Source: Pannonibacter anstelovis
GTDB lineage: Bacteria; Pseudomonadota; Alphaproteobacteria; Rhizobiales; Stappiaceae
Assembly (NCBI RefSeq): GCF_036881715.1
Contig: NZ_JBAKBF010000003.1
Span: 124,001 to 188,000, forward strand
Direction of reading: 5' to 3'
Length of the DNA stretch: 64,000 nt
This document shows positions 7,216 through 15,737 of the stretch, in pieces. Numbering within the stretch: position 1 is the first letter of the stretch; each line of letters starts with the position of its first letter. The notes beneath the pieces are model-generated. The model was not told the DNA's origin, searched no databases, and saw only the letters and a list, made by a program, of their open reading frames with translations. A program made the translations under genes and the position numbers.

Positions 7216-9069
7216 ATGACCGCAGGAGCTATTGTCCGGAAGGAATTCTGGACGCCGGAACTCGCATGGGAGACCCGGGCGGACGGCACGATCGTCATCT
7301 GGCGCGAGGACAAGCTGGGCGCATACGCCACCAAGATCAACGAACGGCTGCTGCACTGGGCACAAGTTGCTCCGGAGCGGACATGGATGGCGGCACGTGC
7401 AGGCGATGGCTGGAAACGTATTTCCTATGCTCAGGCCCTGTCGCATGTGCGCAGCCTCGCGCAGGTCTTCCTCAACCACGGCCTGTCCGTTGACAGGCCC
7501 GTTGCCATTCTGGCCGAAAACTCGCTCGAGCATGCTTTGATGGCGCTCAGCGCCCAGCATGTGGGCATTCCCTCTGCAGCCATTTCCGCCAATTACGTGA
7601 CGCTGGCCACCGACTTCGGCAAGCTGACCGAAATCGCGCAGCAGATCACGCCGGGCCTTGCCTTCGTGGAAGACGGCATGCGCTTCCGGACAGCCGTCGA
7701 TGCGGCTTTCGGCACCGAATGCGTGCTGGTCGCGGCCCGCAATCTGCCAGCTGACCGGCCCAACAGCTTCCTTTTCGAAGACCTGCTGAAGACAGAAGCA
7801 ACGGCAGCGGTTGATGCCGCATTCGATGCGGTGGGGCCGGATACGGTGGCGAAGTTCCTCTTCACCTCCGGCACCACGGGCTCGCCCAAGGCGGTGATCC
7901 AGACCCAGCGGATGCTGTGCTCCAATCAGGAGATGATCCGCGACTGCTACCAGTTCCTGAAGGATGAGCCGCCGGTCATCGTCGACTGGGCGCCGTGGAA
8001 CCACGTTGCGGCAGGCAGCAAGATCTTCAACATGGCGCTTTACAACGGCGGCACCTTCTACATCGACAACGGCCGCCCCTCGCCCCAGCACATCGGCGAG
8101 ACGCTGCGCAATCTGAAGGAAATCTCCCCGACATGGTACTTCAATGTGCCCGCCGGTTACGAGATGCTGGTGCATGCCTTCGAGGCCGATCCGGACCTGG
8201 CACAGAACTTCTTCCGGAACCTGAAGCTGATGATGTATGCGGGCGCCGGCATGGCGCAGCACACTTGGGATTCCTTGCGCGAAATCTCGCAAGCCATCCT
8301 TGGCCGCAGCGTGCTGCTGAGCACCGGCCTTGGCGCCACCGAGACCAGCCCCTTCTCTCTCTTCTGCACCACACAGGAAGACAAGGCAGGCAATGTGGGC
8401 ATCCCGGCGCAGGGCATCACCATGAAGCTGGTGCCGGTGGAAGACAAATACGAGCTGCGCCTGAAGGGCCCGAACGTGACCCCCGGCTACTGGCGCAATC
8501 CGGAGCTGACGGCAGCCGCCTTTGACGAAGAAGGTTTCTACCGCATCGGCGATGCCCTCAAGTTCTCAGTGCCGGGCGATCCTTCGCGGGGCTTCTTCTT
8601 CGATGGGCGCATTGCTGAAAACTTCAAGCTCCAGACTGGCACGTGGGTGGCTGTCGGCCCCTTGCGCGCACAACTGGTCGATCAGTTTGGCGGCCTGATC
8701 CGCGATGCGGTGATCACCGGCGAGAACGAGGCAGAACTCGGTGCGCTTGTGCTGCTTTCGATGCCCGCAGCACGCAAGCTGATTGAGGGCGGCGAAGGCC
8801 TTGATGAGGCTGCCGTTCAGGCTCATCCGGCGGTGCAGGCAGCACTCGCCGCCCGGCTCTACCGGCACCAGAAGCAGGCGACGGGCTCGGCCAGCCGGGT
8901 CATGCGCCTTGCGGTGCTGACGGACCCGCCGCGCCTCGACAAGGGCGAGATCACCGAGAAGGGCTCGCTGAACCAGCGCGCCCTGCGCAGCCACCGGCAT
9001 GAGCAGATCGCAGCGCTTTATGCAGGCGGCGCAGACGTCATTCTGGCAAGGGAAGAGGCCGCAGCATGA
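7216..9069 (+). CDS. fcs: acyl-CoA synthetase, feruloyl/coumaroyl-CoA synthetase type
   Basis: AMP-forming ligase of 617 residues that would activate a hydroxycinnamate with ATP and CoA. The phosphate-binding motif FTSGTTGSPKAV is near residue 216, and the adenylate motif LSTGLGATETSP and the hinge region (YRIGDALKF) follow. The long form and N terminus match bacterial feruloyl-CoA synthases rather than plant-type 4-coumarate ligases. GGGAGGAG precedes the ATG. Overlaps the SDR gene by ATGA and is the first gene of the rightward operon, divergent from the crotonase operon. The exact acid (ferulate, p-coumarate, caffeate) cannot be told from sequence. Confidence 0.88.
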   Translation: MTAGAIVRKEFWTPELAWETRADGTIVIWREDKLGAYATKINERLLHWAQVAPERTWMAARAGDGWKRISYAQALSHVRSLAQVFLNHGLSVDRPVAILAENSLEHALMALSAQHVGIPSAAISANYVTLATDFGKLTEIAQQITPGLAFVEDGMRFRTAVDAAFGTECVLVAARNLPADRPNSFLFEDLLKTEATAAVDAAFDAVGPDTVAKFLFTSGTTGSPKAVIQTQRMLCSNQEMIRDCYQFLKDEPPVIVDWAPWNHVAAGSKIFNMALYNGGTFYIDNGRPSPQHIGETLRNLKEISPTWYFNVPAGYEMLVHAFEADPDLAQNFFRNLKLMMYAGAGMAQHTWDSLREISQAILGRSVLLSTGLGATETSPFSLFCTTQEDKAGNVGIPAQGITMKLVPVEDKYELRLKGPNVTPGYWRNPELTAAAFDEEGFYRIGDALKFSVPGDPSRGFFFDGRIAENFKLQTGTWVAVGPLRAQLVDQFGGLIRDAVITGENEAELGALVLLSMPAARKLIEGGEGLDEAAVQAHPAVQAALAARLYRHQKQATGSASRVMRLAVLTDPPRLDKGEITEKGSLNQRALRSHRHEQIAALYAGGADVILAREEAAA

Positions 9070-9827
9070 AGATTTCAGGTTCCAGCGCACTCGTCACCGG
9101 TGGCGGTTCGGGTCTGGGCGAGGCAACAGCCCGCCTGCTGGCGGCAGAAGGCGCCATCGTGCATGTGTTCGACCGGGATGCAGCAGGTGCTGAGCGCGTG
9201 GCCGCAGACATTGGCGGTGTTGCCATTGCCGGTGACGTGACCAGCGAAGCAGACGCCAGCGCCGCACTGGACAAGGCCGCTGCGGCCGGCAATGGCCTGC
9301 GCATTCTCGTCAATTGCGCCGGGATCGGCACCGCGGCCCGGCTTCTGGGCCGCGACGGGCCGATGCCGCTGGATGCTTTCGAGCGGGTGATCCGCGTCAA
9401 TCTGGTGGGCACCTTCAACATGATGCGCCTCGCCGCAGCCCGGATGGCAGAGGCGGCGGAAATCGATGGGCTGGGCCGGGGCGTGATCGTCAACACCGCT
9501 TCAGTGGCCGCTTTCGAGGGTCAGATCGGCCAGATCGCCTATTCGGCTTCCAAAGGCGGCATCGTCTCCATGGCGCTGCCTGCGGCGCGGGAGCTGGCCC
9601 GTTTCGGCATCCGCGTCAACACCATCGCCCCGGGCCTGTTCCGCACGCCCTTGCTGGCGGGCCTGCCTCAGGAAGCGCAGGACAGCCTTGCTGCCGCCAT
9701 TCCCGGCCCTGCGCGTCTGGGCACGCCGGAGGAATTTGCCGATACGGTGCGCTATCTCGTGGCCAATCCTTACGTCAATGGCGAGGTCATCCGGCTGGAC
9801 GGTGCCCTTCGCATGCAGCCGCGCTGA
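9066..9827 (+). CDS. short-chain dehydrogenase (3-hydroxyacyl-CoA dehydrogenase type II-like)
   Basis: Classical SDR of 253 residues. The NAD-binding TGGGSGLGEATA lies at residues 10-21, NCAG in the fourth strand, and the catalytic Tyr-Lys pair in YSASKGG with the upstream Ser in NTASVA. The overall pattern resembles the HSD17B10 group, which oxidises 3-hydroxyacyl-CoA. Here the likely substrate is the aryl-beta-hydroxypropionyl-CoA made by the crotonase. ATGA overlap with the synthetase gene and a 5-base gap to the acyl-CoA dehydrogenase show tight co-expression. Confidence 0.88.
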   Translation: MKISGSSALVTGGGSGLGEATARLLAAEGAIVHVFDRDAAGAERVAADIGGVAIAGDVTSEADASAALDKAAAAGNGLRILVNCAGIGTAARLLGRDGPMPLDAFERVIRVNLVGTFNMMRLAAARMAEAAEIDGLGRGVIVNTASVAAFEGQIGQIAYSASKGGIVSMALPAARELARFGIRVNTIAPGLFRTPLLAGLPQEAQDSLAAAIPGPARLGTPEEFADTVRYLVANPYVNGEVIRLDGALRMQPR

Positions 9828-9832
9828 CCGCC

Positions 9833-11398
9833 ATGGAAGGCTTTCGCGCGCAGGCGGGCCGCACCGCCAGACTGTTGCAGGCAACCTCCGGCTGGCAGGC
9901 CGTTCAGGCAATCCTGCCGGATTATGACAGCGAAACGGTGGAGGCGATCCTGAGGGAGGCCGCAGCCTTTGCAGCGACCGAACTCGCCCCGCTGAACGCG
10001 GTCTCCGACCGGCAGGGATGCCGCATCGTGGACGGCCGGGTGAAGACACCAGCCGGTTTTGCGCAGGCCTACCGCCGCTATGCGGAAGCTGGATGGCTGG
10101 GAATGGACCTGCCGGAAGCCCACGGCGGACAGGGTCTGCCCCTAACGCTTCAGGCCGCCTGCCTGCCGTTGTTCGAGCGCGGCTGCGTTTCCATGATGAT
10201 GGCGGCCGGCTCCTCCCGCGCCGCCTGCCATCTGCTGGCCGCGGTCGCTGAACCGGCCCTTGCGGAAGAATGGATCGGCCAGCTGCTTGCCGGTGAATGG
10301 ACTGCCACGATCTGCATTTCCGAGCCTGATGCCGGGTCCGACGTGGGCCGCATCCGCACGACGGCAGTGCAGGGCAGCGATGGCCTGTGGCAGATCCACG
10401 GCGTCAAGAGCTGGATTTCCTTCGGCGATCATGACCTTGCCTCACGCATCGGCCACTGCCTGCTTGCCCGCACGGGCAAGACGGCGGGCACCGCCGGGCT
10501 CAGCCTGTTCCTCGTGCCCAATCAGACCGGCGGCAAGGCCAATGGTATCACCGTGCAGCGGATCGAGGAGAAGATGGGCCTGCATGGCTCGCCCACCTGT
10601 ATCCTCGGGTTTGACGGCGCGCGCGGCTGGCTGCTCGGCGAGGAGGGGCGCGGGCTGCATGCCCTGTTCCATATGATCGAACTGATGCGCCTGCAGACCG
10701 GCTGCCAGGGCCTCGGCCTTGCTTCCGCTGCCGCCGATATCGCGGAAGCCTACGCGCAGGACCGCAGGCAGGGCGGACCGGCGGACCGGCCGCCTGTGCC
10801 GATCGCGCAGCATCCCGATGTGTGCCGACAGCTTTCGCTTCTGCGCCGTCAGACGGAGGTCACACGCGCCGCCATTCTGGAAAGCGCCGCCCGGATGGAT
10901 CTGGCCCGCCTGGCGCCGGATGAAAAGCTGCGGGCAGACATGCGCGATTTCAGCGCCTTCATGCTGCCCATGATCAAGACCTTCGGCGCGGAAGCGGGCT
11001 TTGAAGTCTCAAACCGGGCCATTCAGGTGATGGGCGCGGCCGGCTATACGAAGGAATGGCCGGTCGAGCAGCACCTGCGCGACAGCCGGGTGATGACCAT
11101 TTACGAGGGCACCACCGGCATTCAGGCCATCGATTTCCTGACCCGCCGCCTGTGGCGCGATCAGGGCCGGGGCCTTGCCGTGTTTGAACGGCTGATGCGC
11201 GAAGGCATTGCCGCCGCCGCAGCAGACCGTCCGGCGGAGGCCGCAGAGGCTGAAGCTGCCCTTGCCGCCTTCCTTGGCATGGCAGCGGAACTCAATGCCC
11301 TGCAGGGTAAGCCGGAGGAGGCGCTTTACCGGGCCGAGGATTACATGCGCTGCGCCTGGGCTGCGGTCACCGCATGGATGGCGCTCCGGCTGGACTGA
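9833..11398 (+). CDS. acyl-CoA dehydrogenase family protein
   Basis: FAD-dependent acyl-CoA dehydrogenase of 521 residues, the long form with a C-terminal helical extension. ATICISEPDAGSDVG is the flavin/substrate loop, and YEGTTGIQAIDFL near residue 424 contains the catalytic glutamate. The ATG at 9833 follows the SDR stop by 5 bases; the frame stays open far upstream but that part only shadows the SDR gene. In this operon it may desaturate saturated phenylpropanoyl-CoA (for example dihydroferulate) to feed the pathway. That is inference, since ferulate and coumarate would not need the step. Confidence 0.88.
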   Translation: MEGFRAQAGRTARLLQATSGWQAVQAILPDYDSETVEAILREAAAFAATELAPLNAVSDRQGCRIVDGRVKTPAGFAQAYRRYAEAGWLGMDLPEAHGGQGLPLTLQAACLPLFERGCVSMMMAAGSSRAACHLLAAVAEPALAEEWIGQLLAGEWTATICISEPDAGSDVGRIRTTAVQGSDGLWQIHGVKSWISFGDHDLASRIGHCLLARTGKTAGTAGLSLFLVPNQTGGKANGITVQRIEEKMGLHGSPTCILGFDGARGWLLGEEGRGLHALFHMIELMRLQTGCQGLGLASAAADIAEAYAQDRRQGGPADRPPVPIAQHPDVCRQLSLLRRQTEVTRAAILESAARMDLARLAPDEKLRADMRDFSAFMLPMIKTFGAEAGFEVSNRAIQVMGAAGYTKEWPVEQHLRDSRVMTIYEGTTGIQAIDFLTRRLWRDQGRGLAVFERLMREGIAAAAADRPAEAAEAEAALAAFLGMAAELNALQGKPEEALYRAEDYMRCAWAAVTAWMALRLD

Positions 11399-11439
11399 TA
11401 CCCAGCCGGAAGCACGGCGCCGGATTGCAGTTCGTTTAT

Positions 11440-11540
11440 ACCAAGGCTTTCGATGCTGACGCATCACGCCTTGAAAAGGCTCAAGCGCCGCACGGGCTTG
11501 ACCAATGCTCGACAAGTCAAGCTTATCGAGCATTGGTATT
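11440..11540. repeat. dispersed intergenic repeat, copy 2, with terminator-like hairpin
   Basis: Begins ACCAAGGCTTTCGATGCTGA, runs through CACGCCTTGAAAAGGC and CAAGCGCCGC to TTGACCAA, and matches 4566-4640. It also carries a perfect 12-bp inverted repeat, ACCAATGCTCGA / TCGAGCATTGGT (11501-11512 and 11526-11537), with a 13-base loop that the other copy lacks. It fills the gap between the convergent acyl-CoA dehydrogenase and CRP/FNR genes and may serve as their terminator. Confidence 0.75.
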
Positions 11541-12240
11541 ACTCCGCCGCAACCCTGAACACAGCTTTCGGCGGAACAGTGCCCATGGCAAGCGCCCTCA
11601 GCGCGGGCAGGTCATGCACGGCCACATCACCCTGCACGTTCAGCGAAATATAGCCATCGCGGCGCAGGCGGCTGATGCAGCGGCTGACGGTTTCCAGCGT
11701 CAGCCCCAGCCAGTCCGCCAGATCCTGCCGCGTCAGATACATCGGAAAGCGCAATACCGCAGTTTCGGCCCCCACCTTGGCGAACTGGCGGCATAGATCC
11801 ACCAGCGCCGAGGCGACCTTTTCCGTTGCCGTCTTGCGCCCCAGCAGCATGGCATGGGCCTGGGCCCGGCGCAGCAGCAGGCGGACGGCGGCATTCAGCT
11901 CACCCTCCATGCGCCGCTGTCCGGCGGCGACCAGTTCCAGCCGGGCGGGAGCCATGGCCTCGGCGCCGCATTGCTGGATATCCGAAAGGCCGCGCCCGAA
12001 CATCTTGCCGGGCCCGAGCACATCCAGGATTTGCCGGCGCCCGTCGGGCAGGCGCTGATAAAGGGCAACGCAGCCCTCAAGGATACGGAAGGTCTCGCTG
12101 CGGTTGACACCGGGCAGGAAGATACTGGTGCGGGCGGCAACCGTTGCAATCTTGCGGCCATTCTCGCTCATCAGCGGGTCAATGAGAAAGTCAATCGGGA
12201 CGGCAGTGTGCGTGCCGCGGCTCGGGGAGAGCATTTCCAT
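11539..12240 (-). CDS. CRP/FNR-family transcriptional regulator
   Basis: About 233 residues: an N-terminal cyclic-nucleotide-binding-like beta barrel (RILEGCVALYQRLPDGRRQI, then VLGPGKMFG) and a C-terminal winged helix. The recognition helix LTLETVSRCISRL carries the E-SR pattern of FNR/FixK-type proteins. There is no N-terminal cysteine cluster, so no FNR-like [4Fe-4S] oxygen sensor is predicted; FixK/Dnr-like or another effector is more likely. The start is uncertain: ATG 12240 keeps the whole barrel but has a poor ribosome-binding site, and the frame is open much further upstream. It lies 68 bases downstream of the DUF2946-like gene on the same strand. Confidence 0.85.
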   Translation of the reverse strand: MEMLSPSRGTHTAVPIDFLIDPLMSENGRKIATVAARTSIFLPGVNRSETFRILEGCVALYQRLPDGRRQILDVLGPGKMFGRGLSDIQQCGAEAMAPARLELVAAGQRRMEGELNAAVRLLLRRAQAHAMLLGRKTATEKVASALVDLCRQFAKVGAETAVLRFPMYLTRQDLADWLGLTLETVSRCISRLRRDGYISLNVQGDVAVHDLPALRALAMGTVPPKAVFRVAAE

Positions 12241-12308
12241 CTGAACACATCCGGTCTGGCACCAGCGGGGCTGGTGGAACAGAGACAGGCCGGAAAGGCC
12301 CGGCCGGT

Positions 12309-12707
12309 TTAGATCAGGATGTTTGCAGGGGGCGCCCTGGAGCCTCTGCTGCCCGGCGGCACGCCGGAGGCAGGCACCTGCGGCAGATAGAGAACCCAGA
12401 TGCCCTGTTCTGCGAAGGACAGAGCCTTGCCGGCGCCCAGTACAGGCTCGGGCAGAACGACAGAGGCCGAGAGGCGGCAGGCCTCGCACCCTTCAGAGCC
12501 GGAATGATGCGGCGTGCCATCCTTTCCGGTGGGGGTGAGGCACAGCACCGGCAGGCTGCCATCCGGCAGGCGGAAGGCTTCCAGCTCCTCCAGCTGGCTG
12601 GCGGAAAGGGCATGGGCAGGCGGCTGATGGGCAAAGCCAAGCAACAGGAAACCCATGGCGCAAAGAATGCGCAGCAGGTTCGCCGTGTGTTTTTGCCCTT
12701 GGTGCAT
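12309..12707 (-). CDS. small DUF2946-like secreted/membrane protein
   Basis: 132 residues with a hydrophobic N-terminal segment (about 9-27) ending before a possible signal-peptidase site in PAHALSA. C56, H67, H68, C74 and C77 form a possible metal-binding set (CLTP...HH...CEAC), as seen in DUF2946 proteins, which often sit beside copper or TonB genes. The C-terminal half is proline-rich. ATG 12707 is preceded by AGGAG at 7 bases. Divergent from the efflux operon. Function unknown; periplasmic metal handling is a guess. Confidence 0.65.
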   Translation of the reverse strand: MHQGQKHTANLLRILCAMGFLLLGFAHQPPAHALSASQLEELEAFRLPDGSLPVLCLTPTGKDGTPHHSGSEGCEACRLSASVVLPEPVLGAGKALSFAEQGIWVLYLPQVPASGVPPGSRGSRAPPANILI

Positions 12708-12927
12708 CAGAACTCCTGTTCCTACAGTTAAAGCCGTTCCTGTGCAGTTTCAATGACGCTCCGTCACATGCAGCCGCTGTGGCCTGCGGCGCGTCAGCGC
12801 AGAGGCCTGAAAGGCACGCAGGGAGGAAGTCCTGATACAAATAGTGACACTTGCGGCCGTTGACGCCGCCGCCCGGTAATTTTAGGTAGCATGTCGTTTT
12901 ACCTGATCCCCTTCGGCGGCCTTGTCC

Positions 12928-14445
12928 ATGCGTGCCCTGTCATTTTTCAGCCGATCCGGATCAATCCGGCCTGCAAGGTCAGATTTTTCCTGGCGCCGGC
13001 CTCTCGGTTTTCTGCCACTTGCCTTGGTCCTTTCAGGATGTGCCGTGGGGCCAGACTATACAAAGCCCGGGTTTGTTCTTTCCCAGAACTTCAGCAACAC
13101 GAGCCAGAAGGGCGAGGCGCGCCCTGCGGAACTTGCAAGATGGTGGGAACAGCTGGGCGATCCGGTGCTGAACCAGCTGATCGAAACGGCGATCCGCGAA
13201 AACCTTGACGCAGCCACCGCCAAGGCCCGTGTCCGCGAAGCCCGCGCCTCGCTGGACCGGGAGACCGGCGGGCTGCTGCCGTCGGCAGACGGATCGGGCA
13301 GCGCGCGGCGGTCACGCTCCTCCGGCGAAGACCCGAAGATGAGCAATCTGTTCCAGACAGGCCTTTCGGCCAGCTGGGAGGTGGATCTGTTTGGCGCCAA
13401 TGCCCGCAAGGTGGAGGCAGCACGCTACGGCCTTGATGCTGCCGAGGAAGACCTGCGCGCCACGATGGTGACGCTGATCGGCGACACCGCGAGCTATTAC
13501 GTGCAGGCCCGCGCCAATCAGGCCCGCATCGCCCTGGCACGGCGCACGGCCGCCTCACAGACCGAAACCGTACGCCTGACACAGTCCCGCTTCGACGCTG
13601 GCGCCGTTTCAGCGGCGGACGTGGCAAATGCCACCGGACAGGCAGCCAGCACGGAAGCGAACATTCCGAGCCTCAGAATCTCCTATGCCGAAGCCCTGCA
13701 CCGGCTGGGCGTGCTGACGGGCGGCGAGCCTGCCTCGCTGGCTGGATTGATGGACAAGCCCCGGCCCATCCCCCGGCCAAAACTGCCGCTTGGCTCAGGC
13801 GTCCCGGCAGATCTTCTCAACACCCGGCCAGACCTCAAGGTGCTGGAGCGCAAACTGGCGCAAGCCACCGCCTCCATTGGCGCGGCGGAGGCTGCCCGTT
13901 ATCCGGCCATCAGCCTGACGGGCAATATCAGCACCTCGGCAGCGCAAACGGGGGATCTGGCGAAGAACTCCTCGATCAGCTGGTCCTTCGGCCCCTCTCT
14001 CAGCGTGCCCGTTTTCAATGGCGGTGCACTGGCCGCGGCAGCAGAGGTTGCACGGGCTCAGCGCGACGCGAGTTTTCTGGCCTATCGCAAGGGTGTGCTG
14101 ACCGCTCTCGAAGAGGTTGAGAACGCGCTGGTCAGCCTCAGCCAGCAGCGCCAGCGGGCGGCCAAGCTTTCCGCCGCTGCCCGTGCCTACCGGCAGGCGG
14201 CAGACCTTGCCCGCACACAGTATCAGAGTGGCTCCAGCAGCTTTCTGGAAGTCCTCAACGCCGACCGCTCGCTCTACAGCGCCGAAGACAGCCTGATCGC
14301 CAGCCAGCTTTCCATCACCTCGGCCTATATCAGCCTCAACCGCAGTCTTGGCGGCGGCTGGGACGGAACAGTGGATACCAGCACCCCGGCCGTCAGGGAT
14401 GAGCGCAACGGACCGCGGCTGCGCAAGCTGACGCCCGACAATTGA
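12928..14445 (+). CDS. outer-membrane efflux lipoprotein (NodT/OprM family)
   Basis: TolC-like outer-membrane channel of 505 residues. The signal peptide ends in the lipobox LSGC (Cys38 lipidated), followed by AVGPDYTKP, typical of the NodT/OprM group. Two outer-membrane efflux repeats follow, with alpha-helical segments rich in Ala and Gln. ATG 12928 is chosen over a TTG two codons earlier. It heads a three-gene operon with MacA-like and MacB-like proteins, so the trio should build a tripartite pump from inner to outer membrane. Confidence 0.93.
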   Translation: MRALSFFSRSGSIRPARSDFSWRRPLGFLPLALVLSGCAVGPDYTKPGFVLSQNFSNTSQKGEARPAELARWWEQLGDPVLNQLIETAIRENLDAATAKARVREARASLDRETGGLLPSADGSGSARRSRSSGEDPKMSNLFQTGLSASWEVDLFGANARKVEAARYGLDAAEEDLRATMVTLIGDTASYYVQARANQARIALARRTAASQTETVRLTQSRFDAGAVSAADVANATGQAASTEANIPSLRISYAEALHRLGVLTGGEPASLAGLMDKPRPIPRPKLPLGSGVPADLLNTRPDLKVLERKLAQATASIGAAEAARYPAISLTGNISTSAAQTGDLAKNSSISWSFGPSLSVPVFNGGALAAAAEVARAQRDASFLAYRKGVLTALEEVENALVSLSQQRQRAAKLSAAARAYRQAADLARTQYQSGSSSFLEVLNADRSLYSAEDSLIASQLSITSAYISLNRSLGGGWDGTVDTSTPAVRDERNGPRLRKLTPDN

Positions 14446-14504
14446 TGCAGCGCCGGGGCGGCCCTCCTGCCCGCCCGGCCCAGCCTGATGAAAGCGTGTT
14501 CTCA

Positions 14505-15728
14505 ATGAACGCATCAAGACCCCGCAAAAAAGGCCGCTGGCTGATTGCCGCCGCTCTCCTCGCCGCAGCAGCGGGCGGCGCTTATTACGCCCGCGCCGCC
14601 CTGCAGCCAGCCGCCGGTCCAACCGTGATGACCTCCGCCGTGCGCAAGGGCACTATCGAGGAAACGGTGCTGGCCACCGGCATCCTGAAGCCATCCAAAC
14701 TGGTCGCTGTCGGCGCACAGGCCTCGGGCCGGATCATCGCCCTGAAGGTGAAGCTGGGTCAGAAGCTGAAGGCCGGGGATCTGGTGGCAGAGATCGACGC
14801 CACCACCCAGACCAACAGCCTGCGTACTGCGGAAGCCTCACTGGCCAATGTGGAGGCCCAGCGCGTGGAGAAGGAAGCCTCGCTGCAGCTGGCCCGCACC
14901 TCTCTTGACCGCCAGAAGACGCTGATCGCCCAGAACGCCACCTCGAAAGCTGAGCTGGACACGGCGCAGTCGCAGGTCAAGACCATCGAGGCCCAGATCC
15001 GGGCGCTGGATGCCCAGATCGTGGCAGCCAAGGTGGCCGTGGAAACGGCACGCGCCAATCTCGGCTACACCCGCATCACCGCCCCGATTGACGGTACGGT
15101 GCTGGCCATCGTCAACCAGGAAGGCCAGACGGTGAATGCGGCCCAATCGGCCCCCACCATCATCATCATGGGCCAGCTCGACGTGATGAATGTGCAGGCG
15201 GAAATCTCCGAAGCGGATGTGGTGAAGGTGAAGCCGGAAACGGAAGTCTATTTCAACGTGCTCGGGGCGCCGGACACGAAATATCAGGCCCAGCTCGACT
15301 TCATCGAGCCAGCGCCGGAATCGATCACCAGCGACAAGGCCGTCAGTGGCTCTTCCAGTGCCGCATCCTCCAGCTCCAGCACCGCCGCGATCTATTACAA
15401 CGGCATCTTCAACGTGCCCAATCCAGACGGAGTGCTGCGCACCTACATGACGGCGGAAGTCACCATCGTGCTGGGCAAGGCTGTGGATGTGCCAGTGATT
15501 GCCGCCACCGCACTCGGCGCCCGCAATCCGGACGGCAGCTACACCGTTCAGGTGATGGGCCGGGACGGCAGCATCGAAACGCGGCAGGTGGAAACCGGCC
15601 TCAACGACAAGATCAACGTGGAGATCCGCTCCGGCCTCAAGGAGGGCGAAAGGGTCGTGACCGGCACTCTGGAAGCCGGCACCGTTACCCGCAGCACCAC
15701 ACGGCGCGGCCCGCCCATGGGACTGTGA
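14505..15728 (+). CDS. macA: MacA-like periplasmic adaptor (membrane fusion) protein
   Basis: 407 residues. An N-terminal membrane anchor (about 11-29) is followed by a split lipoyl/barrel-sandwich domain (ASGRIIALKVKLGQKLKAGD ... NLGYTRITAPIDGTV). Between its halves is a long coiled-coil hairpin with heptads (about 100-190). A beta-barrel and a membrane-proximal domain end it. A Ser/Ala-rich insert (about 280-300) breaks the barrel domain and is unusual. The start could instead be the ATG at 14445, which overlaps the previous stop in TGATG; 14505 gives a normal MacA N terminus. It links the ABC permease at 15738 with the outer-membrane lipoprotein. Confidence 0.9.
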   Translation: MNASRPRKKGRWLIAAALLAAAAGGAYYARAALQPAAGPTVMTSAVRKGTIEETVLATGILKPSKLVAVGAQASGRIIALKVKLGQKLKAGDLVAEIDATTQTNSLRTAEASLANVEAQRVEKEASLQLARTSLDRQKTLIAQNATSKAELDTAQSQVKTIEAQIRALDAQIVAAKVAVETARANLGYTRITAPIDGTVLAIVNQEGQTVNAAQSAPTIIIMGQLDVMNVQAEISEADVVKVKPETEVYFNVLGAPDTKYQAQLDFIEPAPESITSDKAVSGSSSAASSSSSTAAIYYNGIFNVPNPDGVLRTYMTAEVTIVLGKAVDVPVIAATALGARNPDGSYTVQVMGRDGSIETRQVETGLNDKINVEIRSGLKEGERVVTGTLEAGTVTRSTTRRGPPMGL

Positions 15729-15737
15729 GGCGGGGCC

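Noticed and set aside
12241..12308. FNR/FixK box (TTGAT-N4-ATCAA) near the CRP/FNR gene
   Set aside because: No match in this gap or in the divergent region 12708-12927.
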